From: Amoebophrya sp. AT5.2
Taxonomy: Eukaryota > Sar > Dinophyceae > Syndiniales > Amoebophryaceae
Assembly (NCBI GenBank): GCA_005223375.1
Contig: RXOD01003826.1
Coordinates: 1 to 52,687 of the forward strand
DNA length: 52,687 nucleotides
Reading direction: 5' to 3'
The stretch's first letter is position 1. Every line of letters begins with the position of its first letter. Shown in pieces: positions 10,249-18,644 of this stretch. The notes beneath the pieces were generated by a model. That model did no database searches, was not told where the DNA came from, and saw only the letters and a program-made list of their open reading frames with translations. The translations under genes were made by a program, and so were the position numbers.

Positions 10249-12844
10249 ATGGCGAAGAGGCCTTCTCCCGCCCGGGAGGCAGCGTCCGCTCTTCTCCACG
10301 AGGAGGAGGAGAAGCGGTGGACTTGCTGGCGGCGTTTTTCTCAGCAGAAGATCAAGTCGTGGCACCCGCTCGTGACGCCCAAGATCGTCGTCCGGTTTTC
10401 CTACTTCGTCGCGTGCTTCCTGTTCATGATGGGAGGCATCATCTACGCGAGCGTGGCGAACGTGCTCCGCGTCTCGATTGATTACACGGACATGGACAGC
10501 GCCTCCCACCGGCCGGCCCGGCTCAAGGTCACGGATGGGCAGGGTTTTCTAGAAGGCGACCCCACCGAGGTCCCCGTCGACAGCTTCGACGTCTACGGCG
10601 GCGGCGCGCCCCCGACCTCCCCGGACGCCCCCACACGCCAGCAAACCACCGTGTTCCAGATCTCCCTCGTGCTGAAGGAGGAGATTCCGGACACGGACAC
10701 GCTGTGGATCTACTACGGCATCACGGGTTTCTTCCAGAACTTGCGGCGGTTCATCTTTAGCAAGGACGCCACGCAGCTGAGCGTCTCGACCTACCCCTCC
10801 GTGCACGCGTACCGGGAAGCGTACAACAACGGGGACAGCTGCGACCGCGCCGTGGAGGAGGACGCCAGGTGGCTGCCGAACTGGGCCGGGGAGAAGGTGC
10901 TGCGCTACCCCTGCGGACTCATCGGCAAATGGATGTTCACGGACGGGGTGCTGCTCGAGGAACGCCTCTCGCAGCCCGACGAAGGAACTACTAACAATTC
11001 CTCCGCCGTGGGGACGCAAGAATTCTGGCGACCCCTAGAGATCAAGCAGGACGTGGCGTCGATCGGCTGGAATTACACCCGAGATGACGATCTAGCATCG
11101 ATCTCACCGTACTACGGTAGAAAGTATGACTATGAGCGTAGGTGGTAGAAGTACTGCAAAAGATAAAAATTCCGCGAGACGAACAAGGAGGACCTTGCAG
11201 ACGAAGCCGCACTCATCTGTGGGTGTTTTTGGTGGATGGTCAACATAGTCTATCCATGGCCGCTAAATTAAATTGGTCTGGTCCCATGTAGTTGGTCTGG
11301 GTGGGGCAGTTGGGGGTGCTGCGGTGCAGATTCAACATCGGCACGCAGTTGCGCAGGAACAGAAGCCTGTGAGAGTGTAGTACTTCCTATAGATTTCTTT
11401 GTTTTAAGAAACGTACTTAATTCATCATCCTAGAAGCAAGGGTACTACAGCAGCTACAGATCTAGAAGTAGGGTAAGTGCTGTTATAGCACGAGTTCGAA
11501 TGTGTGAGATCGATTTTTCTTCGGCTGTAATGTTTGGAGCCGGAGATCGACTCCGGGAAGTACTTTCAGATGAAGCCGGACTACGTGGCGGGGGGCGCGA
11601 CGCCGACGCCGACCACGCCCGCGAACGGCACAGCTGCTGGTCCTCCTACCTTCGAGGAGACGGTCGACATGTGGGTGGTGCGCACGTTTCCGCCGGTGCA
11701 GTGCGTGCAGAAGCACCACCCTTCTACCGGGTACCGGACGGGGGTTGCGCCGTTGTACCTCGCGCGAAGAGAGCCGCGGGGGGATCTGGTAGATGCCTCG
11801 GGAGGTGGGGGGCAGCCGCTGACGCCCACCCGGCAGTGGGCGTGCGGGCCGTACGAGCTGAACCGGGCCGGCGTGTGGACGCCGCCCGCGGACGGGGACG
11901 CCTCGTCGAGCATCGACTCGCGGCGGGGACCCTTCCGCGTGAAAGCACCGGCGGACCAGCACTGCCTCTTCACGAGCGTGGAAGACACGGACCTCGTGGG
12001 CGGGGCGGTGCCCGCGGACGTGTTCGCGACCCTGCCGAACAATCCGGGCACAACAATCACGGACCGGGTCTCCGATCTGGCCTACCCTTACGGGAAGTGC
12101 TCCGACTGGGCGGGAGCGACGAGCGTGGGGGGCAACAGCGTGGGAGGAGACAGCTACGAGCTGCGGGAGAACCGGCACTGGGGAATCGAGTCGCCGCACT
12201 TCGCAATCTGGTACCACATCGCTGCGACCAACACCTTCACGAAACTGCTGGGGAAGGTCGAGCAGCCCTCTTCCCCCGCACCCCAACAACCAACAAGGAT
12301 CGGCAGGAGCTTGCGGCTGACGGTCTTTTCCCGGTTCCGCGTGAACCAGGAGAACGGCTACGCCATCGGCAGTTCGCGGGACGACGGGATCACGAAGGAA
12401 ATCATCCTCGGCGTGAACAGCTGGGTGGGCGGGCGGAACCGGCGGCTGGCGGTGTTCTTCTTCCTCACCGGCGCGGTGGTGTTCATCGTGGCGATCTACT
12501 TCCACTACATCTACGTCGCGTACTCAAGACGTGTGGGCGACGTGCGCTTCCTCAGCTTCGGAGCGGTGGGCGGCGGGGTCCAGGGAGCAGGTGGGAGTAG
12601 AACTTCTAAAGGCGGGGGGCTGGGAAATAAAACTGCGACCGGTGGCCAGGTGACAAGAGGCGACTACCGTACGGTAAACCTCGGCGGGGATGCCAGTCCG
12701 AGCGGTGGAAAGCGAACAAACTCAGCGCTGAAGTTTCGCGGGACCACGGTGGAGAGTGGGACAGCTGCTCTCAGAGAGGAGCCACCCAGCAAGTCGCCGG
12801 CCGCGAGTAGCGGGTTGACTGGCGGCGGTGGAGGTGGAGGATGA
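10249..12844 (+). CDS. CDC50/LEM3-family P4-ATPase flippase beta subunit
   Basis: Proposed exons are 10249-11103 and 11549-12844 (about 716 residues). CDC50 proteins pair with P4-ATPases and are needed for their ER exit and phospholipid flipping. Diagnostic parts are visible. The N-terminus FSQQKIKSWHPLVTP precedes membrane span 1 (about residues 46-68) and VLRVSIDYTD. WIYYGITGFFQNLRRFIFSKD is the family's YYxLxNFYQNxRRYxxSxD region, and YPCGLIGKWMFTD the PCGL motif. ESPHFAIWYHIAATNTFTKL and NSWVGGRNRRLAVFF lead into span 2 (about residues 584-610). The protein is nearly twice the usual 350-400 residues because of loop insertions and a Gly/Ser-rich cytosolic tail. The exon junction is bounded by GATC at 11100-11103 and 11545-11548; no GT-AG pair that I found keeps the frame. 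Confidence 0.85.
11104..11548 (+). other. Intron of the CDC50 gene, direct-repeat bounded
   Basis: The two CDC50 parts are in different frames and are separated by stops at 11146-11148 and 11528-11530. Joining at the shared GATC gives DDDLASI/DSGKYFQMKPDY in frame. The 5' end has a small hairpin (ACCGTA-C-TACGGT). Inverted similarity between the two ends is limited to GATCTC. Exact edges are uncertain. Confidence 0.5.
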
Positions 12845-13184
12845 AGCTCCATTCTCAATGCGTTTCATGATGCAAAAATACCCTGCTCAGTCCTGCTGGC
12901 GCAGACTGCTCAATGGATCTTTTAGCGGTATGCATCAATCCAAAAATTCACCGTGTCGTTGTTCTTCGCACTGGTATATGTGTGCTGGTACGGCAAAAGC
13001 GCGCTTAATGAAACTTTTTTTCGCTCGAGTTTGTTCTTCGGCAAGCTTCTTCACCTACTCCGATGGATTGGCGTGCACGGATTCCTTCCTTATGTAGCAA
13101 AAGTCTGGCGCTACTAAATCAACAATTTTTGCTACTTCAATAAAACTAAATCCCAAAGGTTTATACTAGTCAAGCGAGATCAAG
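12845..13184. other. Spacer, no gene seen
   Basis: A 340-base AT-richer spacer. A short ORF here overlaps the CDC50 3' end in another frame and has no coding signature. An AATAAAAC word occurs at about 13139, just before the next gene. Confidence 0.55.
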
Positions 13185-14531
13185 ATGACGCAGCGCAAAG
13201 AACACGCTTTGCGAATAAAGTTGGCTGCACCGCGTCGCGCTCCTCGTTGCGACCCCATCAAGTGGCGGCTCTTTGCCCCGCTGCTCGTTCTCGCGAGACC
13301 TGCGCAAAGCGAGAACAAGCAGAATTTCGCGCTCTGTCTCGGTAATTTCCGCGAGTGCCACGACTACGTGCAGACTTTGCTCGGTCCCTTCGCGAATGCG
13401 GAGGAAATCTGCACCGATCGCAACCTCCGGGAGGAGTGCGAGAAAAACTCCGACGAGGACGCCTTTCGCGTCGAGCAATGGCCCATCTCCCAGCGGGAAC
13501 TCGACTACGGCGTCGGCGTCCTGCTGGCCGGGTCTGGCTCTGGGTCGGAGGAGGGTCGCGAGGCCAGCAAGTTTTTCGGGAACAAGCTGCTCGTGCCGTA
13601 CTTGAACTACTGCGATTATTTGGTGGAGAGCTCCTCCCAGACGAGCTCCGTAAAGCAAACGGTGGAGAGGTTACTGAGCGACCGGCGGATCTGCAGCTGG
13701 GGGCACGAGAACGACCACGTGAGCCTCTCGCTCGACCAGCACGTGTTCGGGCTGTCCCACTTCGCCGCCGGGCTGCAGCAGGTCGTGGACGGGGGCCTGC
13801 CGGAAAAGACGGTGAAAGCGCAGGCGCACGTGGTCACGGACCTGTGCGAGCAGTTCGTGGAGATCTCGCTCGCCCTGCTGCACGGGTTCGGGGGGGAGGC
13901 GGAAACGGGGAACGACGAAATGGTGATGGACCCTGTGGAGTACGCGTTTGACGTCGAGAAAGCGGTCGGCGGGTACGAAAAGCTTTCGGACGCGGAGTAC
14001 CCGAACCTGGAGGACGTGGGGGACTCTTTGCTCAATGTGCACCAGCGGTGGCTGGGCGTGGGGCAGCAAATACTAGGGTACAAGGGCCCGAACGAACTGG
14101 ACAACTTCGAAAGAGTTTGCAGTGGCGGGGGAGGAGGAGCAGTTGGGCTTGGGAAAAACAACGGGGGTGGCCTGCGAAACCGCTACCACGTTGCGTTCGC
14201 GCTGCAGCTGACGGTGGCGGCGCGGCTACTGATGCTGCACGCGCGCACGAGTTTGGGGCTAAAACTGGTGTTTCGCGAAGTTTTCGCGAGCCAGGAGGGC
14301 CAGTTTCCCTGGAACATGCCGCCGCAGTACGTTTTTGCGCCGATCGCTTACGGCCGCCACTGGGACGTCCTGGACGCGCTGCTCCTCGGCGAGACGGCCA
14401 CCAGCCCGCAGACGCTGCTTATCGACCGCGACGCGCGGTTTTTTCTGCGGGGGAGTTTGCAGAAGCTGCATTTAAAGCGAGAGGTTTGGAGTCCACTTTT
14501 CCGGAGTATCTGTTTCTACAAAGGTGTCTAG
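13185..14531 (+). CDS. Hypothetical secretory-type protein, 448 residues
   Basis: The ATG at 13185 is the first in an open frame. The N-terminus is basic, followed by a hydrophobic stretch (WRLFAPLLVLARPAQS, about residues 27-42) typical of a signal peptide or anchor. After it come cysteine pairs (FALCLGNFREC, EEICTDRNLREEC), consistent with a luminal or extracellular domain. The middle (SLDQHVFGLSHFAAGLQQVV, DLCEQFVEISLALLHGF) looks helical. The C-terminus ends at LFRSICFYKGV. The next ORF, a methyltransferase, begins only 150 bases downstream, much closer than other gene pairs here, so this ORF may be the first exon of a two-domain protein. I found no splice pair that joins them convincingly. 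Family not recognised. Confidence 0.65.
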   Translation: MTQRKEHALRIKLAAPRRAPRCDPIKWRLFAPLLVLARPAQSENKQNFALCLGNFRECHDYVQTLLGPFANAEEICTDRNLREECEKNSDEDAFRVEQWPISQRELDYGVGVLLAGSGSGSEEGREASKFFGNKLLVPYLNYCDYLVESSSQTSSVKQTVERLLSDRRICSWGHENDHVSLSLDQHVFGLSHFAAGLQQVVDGGLPEKTVKAQAHVVTDLCEQFVEISLALLHGFGGEAETGNDEMVMDPVEYAFDVEKAVGGYEKLSDAEYPNLEDVGDSLLNVHQRWLGVGQQILGYKGPNELDNFERVCSGGGGGAVGLGKNNGGGLRNRYHVAFALQLTVAARLLMLHARTSLGLKLVFREVFASQEGQFPWNMPPQYVFAPIAYGRHWDVLDALLLGETATSPQTLLIDRDARFFLRGSLQKLHLKREVWSPLFRSICFYKGV

Positions 14532-14534
14532 AGA

Positions 14535-14590
14535 CTCGTAGGTAGTGCCGTAGTTCGTCTCGTAGGTAGTGCCGTAGTTCGTTTCGTAGG
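14535..14590. repeat. Tandem repeat, 24-bp unit, about 2.3 copies
   Basis: The unit CTCGTAGGTAGTGCCGTAGT plus TCGT occurs at 14535-14558 and 14559-14582. A partial third copy (TTCGTAGGGAGTG) follows. It sits directly after the stop codon of the upstream ORF. Confidence 0.85.
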
Positions 14591-14681
14591 GAGTGGGCGG
14601 CAGGTCGGGCCACCGGTTTGGTCCCGTATTTGTCTCGTTGTGCTGTTGTAGATCTGTTATCCCTGGTATTCACTAGCGTAA

Positions 14682-15308
14682 ATGAATTCATTCGTGCCGT
14701 TGGTTCGTACGGCACCACTCGAACTCGAGCTATCGATTTTGTTGTATTTCACTCCTATATGGCGGCCCCGAAAATGGTTTTCTCTTGTAAGGCAGCAGCT
14801 TCGGAGCCGGCCGCTGAGGGTGCTCGAGATCGGGGTCGCGGTCGGACAGAACGGCAACTACCTGCTGTCGCGGTATCCCAATCTCCACTACACGGGCGTG
14901 GACCCCACCATCGCGCCGGAGGTGCGGCAGCGATTCGCCGAGCGGTTTCCCCCGACGCGGTTTTCGCTGCTCGCGGAGACGTCGCAGGACGTGGTGGAAA
15001 TGTTTGGGGATGGATCCTTCGACCTTGTTTTTATCGACGGACCACACACCTACAAACAGGTGAACCACGACATCCTGCACTACGCGCAAAAAGTGAAGAA
15101 AAACGGTATCCTCGCGGGCCACGACTTCACCTGCGTGCACCCGCCCCTGCTCTGGGGCGTGAGTGACCAACGCCTGTGGCAGCAGAAAATCTACTACGCC
15201 ATGGACGGCGTGTGGTGGTGGCCAGTCGCGGTGGAGGAAGAAGGGGGCGCGGTGGAAGTCGGGGGCGATCTTCAGGAAGGAGGGGGCATGAAGAAACAGG
15301 AGCTTTAG
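14682..15308 (+). CDS. Class I SAM-dependent methyltransferase (Methyltransf_24-like)
   Basis: The 208-residue frame contains a compact Rossmann methyltransferase. Motif I is LRVLEIGVAVGQNGNYLL (about residues 44-61), and the acidic strand-2 end is LHYTGVDPTI. Motif IV is FDLVFIDGPHTYKQVNHDIL, followed by KKNGILAGHDF. The FIDGxHxY/GHD pattern is typical of the Methyltransf_24 group, whose members often act on sugars or other small acceptors; the substrate cannot be told. The N-terminus (ELELSILLYFTPIWRPRKW) is hydrophobic and may be an anchor, or intron sequence if this is really an exon of the preceding gene. The C-terminus is Glu/Gly-rich. Confidence 0.75.
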   Translation: MNSFVPLVRTAPLELELSILLYFTPIWRPRKWFSLVRQQLRSRPLRVLEIGVAVGQNGNYLLSRYPNLHYTGVDPTIAPEVRQRFAERFPPTRFSLLAETSQDVVEMFGDGSFDLVFIDGPHTYKQVNHDILHYAQKVKKNGILAGHDFTCVHPPLLWGVSDQRLWQQKIYYAMDGVWWWPVAVEEEGGAVEVGGDLQEGGGMKKQEL

Positions 15309-15615
15309 AAGCCATTGATAAAGATGGACCATAACAAGGAGCCCAATGCTTAGCATAAGTAACGAAGGTGCAAGAATGAATGAGATGGAGATTGACGAAG
15401 AATGATCGGAAACAGTGGCCACTACAAGAAAAATAGTGTTCAAGATGATCATCTTGAACACGTGTCACTGAGATCCTCGCGAACAAGTTCAAGATGATCC
15501 ATCCGATGACCAACCAAAAATCGCCGTGTCGGGAAATTTGTCAACTCTGAAGATCATGGACGACGCAACGATCGGAGCACTCTTGCTTTTGCTGTAGTCG
15601 AAGTGGCATGCAGCG
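15309..15615. other. Spacer with a perfect palindrome
   Basis: No gene seen in this short spacer between the methyltransferase and the ATD-like gene. Its notable content is the 26-base palindrome at 15436-15461, annotated separately. Confidence 0.6.
15436..15461. repeat. Perfect 26-bp palindrome
   Basis: Each half is GTGTTCAAGATGA and its reverse complement, with no spacer between them. A further half-copy, GTTCAAGATGATCC, lies about 24 bases on (from 15488). It could form a cruciform or hairpin, or be a dyad binding site. No function is established from sequence. Confidence 0.9.
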
Positions 15616-16971
15616 ATGATCATGCGGCTGGCTGGGCCTATGCTATGCCGGGACATGGACACGACGGCCGCCAGAAGACAAACTCCTCAGTTTCGTGGCG
15701 ATGCACAGAGGAATTTGTACGCATTAGTGTGGTCCCGTTATTTCCATCGCGCAGAAGCACGACAGAGGATGTCCCCCGCGAATCCACCCGCGGCTGAGAA
15801 AGAACGTCCCCCCGCGGCCGTCAGCATTGCCGCGCCAGCGCCTCTGCCCTCGACTGCGATCGGCGAGCCCCCAGCCCGCATGAAAGTCGTTACGCAGCGC
15901 GTCACCTCCGGCAGGCTGCTTGTCGACGCCGCGGCCGACAAATGGAAGGAGTTCGGGCGCGGTTTGGTTCTCTACTTGTCTTTCACGAAGCACGCGCGAG
16001 AGGAAGGCACCGGACGAGGAGACCTGAATTTCCGGCCGATTGTCAAGTCGCTGCTGACCGCGAATCTGAGTTCCAGTTCCGGCAACTGGAGTGCGGACCA
16101 CTCGGACGCTGCTTCGGTCCTGGAACTTTGCAGAGGCCGCGACGCTGCGAACCGAGAATCAGGGAATGAGAAACATGTTGTTGAACCGCAGCACCTAATT
16201 CTGATCCCGCAGGCCAGCTTGGTAGCGAAATTGCCACTGGGGGAAAAGACACTGAAATACCACGCGCAGTCGTCGAAGGAACTGGCGGAAGCGCTGTACA
16301 CGAAATTCGCCGCTGCACTAAGAGAGTACATGGCGGAACAAATACAAGTAGTGGGGGCGGGTCGTCCGGTGGCGAAGAAAACAAAAGGCGCGCGCGAGGG
16401 TCCGGGAGGTAGTGGTCGGGACGAAGTGCTCACAGTGCCCCCCAATAAGTTTTTCGAGTCCGGCGAATGGGGGAAATGGCTGACGGGCGGACAAGCAGGA
16501 GGCGACGAGGACGATCAGGGGGCCCATAGGTCTGCGTTTTCACGCTTTGACGATGTAACCGGCTTCCCGACGCACGACGCAGAGGGAAACGAACTGGCGA
16601 AGTCGAAACGAAAAAAGCTCGAGAAAATGTGGGACAAATACAAGCAGAAGTGGGAAAAACAACTCGCGAAGGGCGAAGCAGGAGGACCGCAAGCCCCCAC
16701 CGAAAGAAGCGAGCAGGGCGGTTTAGAGGCTCCTGCTGTAGCTGCTTGTTCTACAAGTAGTGCAAATGTCGTGAGCGATACGAGACCACCCGAGGATGAC
16801 CCTCAAGCCAGACCGCTGCTGAAGGACAGCGAGTTGATCCTAACAGATCTGGCGGCGGGTGCCGCGGCCAAAAACTTTACCCTACCGCGGGTGATCGTCG
16901 GCACGTTCGGTGGACGGCAGGGCCTCGAATTGGTCAGCGGTGGACCGTTTACACACACCTTTTCGTGGTGA
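15616..16971 (+). CDS. DTD-fold chiral proofreading deacylase, animal-type ATD/DTD2-like
   Basis: This family hydrolyses wrongly charged or wrong-handed aminoacyl-tRNA. From residue 89 the protein reads MKVVTQRVTSGRLLVD, then FGRGLVLYLSFTKHA and IVKSLLTANL. Near residue 197 it has LILIPQASL, where classical DTD has a SQFTL motif and animal ATD has PQATL. TLKYHAQSSKELAEALYTKF follows, as in ATD. The C-terminus, VGTFGGRQGLELVSGGPFTH, matches the ATD ending (GTYGNRQ...NGPFTH) with its Gly-Pro motif. A Lys/Glu/Gly-rich insert of roughly 150 residues separates the helix from this last strand. The first 88 residues are Arg/Pro/Ala-rich and could be an organelle-targeting extension; translation might instead begin at the ATG at 15880. 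All assignments are by eye from remembered family motifs. Confidence 0.8.
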   Translation: MIMRLAGPMLCRDMDTTAARRQTPQFRGDAQRNLYALVWSRYFHRAEARQRMSPANPPAAEKERPPAAVSIAAPAPLPSTAIGEPPARMKVVTQRVTSGRLLVDAAADKWKEFGRGLVLYLSFTKHAREEGTGRGDLNFRPIVKSLLTANLSSSSGNWSADHSDAASVLELCRGRDAANRESGNEKHVVEPQHLILIPQASLVAKLPLGEKTLKYHAQSSKELAEALYTKFAAALREYMAEQIQVVGAGRPVAKKTKGAREGPGGSGRDEVLTVPPNKFFESGEWGKWLTGGQAGGDEDDQGAHRSAFSRFDDVTGFPTHDAEGNELAKSKRKKLEKMWDKYKQKWEKQLAKGEAGGPQAPTERSEQGGLEAPAVAACSTSSANVVSDTRPPEDDPQARPLLKDSELILTDLAAGAAAKNFTLPRVIVGTFGGRQGLELVSGGPFTHTFSW

Positions 16972-18644
16972 TGGTTTTATTTTAGCCCTTACTTAACTTG
17001 CCCAATGGATCATGCCACAGATTCTTTCATCGATTTCATGAGCAGCACGACTCGTTTGAAACCAATGGAAATCGTAGTGCTGGCGAGGAAGGAAAAATAA
17101 CGGAAGTTATAAGAAAAATTGAAAATTCCTGTTCACCTTCACGACCAGCCTCGTGCTACAACAAAGAAGCCTGATTCGCGTTGCTCTTGCTTCGCTCTTG
17201 TGCTGTGCTCCTCGTGCAAATACATAATGAGATCCTTCTTGCACAATGAATTTCCGTTTTTGCAGCTCATGAGGTCTTCGCTCTTCGTGCGAGTTCACCT
17301 TTACCTGGCTTCCCTCTGAGACGCATAGGCTCTTTGTCTTTCCTAACTGGTCCGTGCGTCGTCCTGTCGCAAATGGGCGACCAGATCGTATTGGACATCA
17401 GTGCGAAAGGAGAATCAAAGATCCTTGCATCCTTGCGTGATGTCGACCGCTCCACAGTGTTAGCGTCACTGATCATCTCCCTTCGTGCTTCTGGAAACTC
17501 AAAATCGTGCTGACTGTTACAATCAATGAGAATGAATCCTTCACTCACGGCAACGAGAGATCGACGCCTCCATCCTATCGCTGAAAACTATCTCACCTGA
17601 ATTGCAGCATGCGACAGTCTTGATTTTCGAACGTCTGAAGAGTCGTGCCTCTTTGACTGTCGTCCGAAGACTACTTTATTCTTTCGCATCTTTCTAAAAT
17701 ATAGCAGTATCTTTGTCTTTCTACTTTTTTAAGCTAACTTAGATAACACTGTTCCCGGTCAGCAGCATCGGGATATCAATAGCAGTAGCACGCTCCAGCA
17801 CTAGCAAAAGCATTTGCTTTCGATTTAGAACACCCAGCCACGATACGCACATCTTCACGATCACTGCCACGCCGATTAGTACAAGTTTAACTTCCAAAGG
17901 ACAAGGAAAAGGATGTCAACTACCGCGATCGCGAATGCAAAGAAGTATCTATAACAAACCGTAAAGTTTGCACGAGTATAACGCGATGAACTCATACTCA
18001 AGGTCAAGGAGACGAACTTAAGGTTGCTTAAGCTTTCGGCCCGCTATTTTCCCACCCGTCCGCTGCGTCTAAAAAAGGAGGACTCACTGGTGATGGTGTT
18101 TAAATAATAGATTGATACTGCACTAGAAGAATTACTTGAAAAACACAGCAAGAACAAGCACAAGGAGGCCGTGCTTCCTGTTAACCTACTAGAAATAATC
18201 TTAGATGTCAGGCGTCATTCTGCACCTCCGCTCATTATACTAGACGAAGTAGACCCCACGAGCACGACCTTTACTCTAGGATTCATTGAACTTCCATTCC
18301 TACCTTTCAAAGTTTTGGCAAGAAGTAACAGCTGCCACCAAACCACTGCAAAAAGGAAGCAGTACTAGGAGCAGCAGCAGCAGCACTATATTTTTTTACA
18401 AGAAGCGCAAGCGACGTCAAGAAATCATGTGGCGGCGGCCAGGAGGGGGCGCGGGTAAATTAGTATTTTCTTGCGAGTTTTTCTTTTTTTGATTGATTCA
18501 TATCATTTCGGATCGACGTCATTTTCGTTTACGCGCATCGCAGGCCAATACGACCGCTGGGTTCCGCCTTCCCGAGCTGGAAACGGGAGCGGAAACGCGG
18601 CGGCGTCTTCTAGCAGCAGTCACGCTCACCACGTCCACGTCAAG
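16972..18644. other. 1.7-kb spacer without a supported gene
   Basis: AT-rich, with ORFs under 94 residues lacking features. A short CAG run sits near 18370. From about 18480 a pyrimidine-rich stretch ends in CGCATCGCAG (near 18542), followed by GC-rich sequence. That could be the 5' UTR and a trans-splice or cis-splice acceptor of the cold-shock gene. Confidence 0.5.

Noticed and set aside
10241..10250. TATAAAAA as a promoter TATA box
   Set aside because: It abuts the start codon directly, leaving no room for a transcript leader.
14535..14590. Short direct repeats considered as a CRISPR array
   Set aside because: Units are contiguous without spacers, few in number, and the window is eukaryotic.
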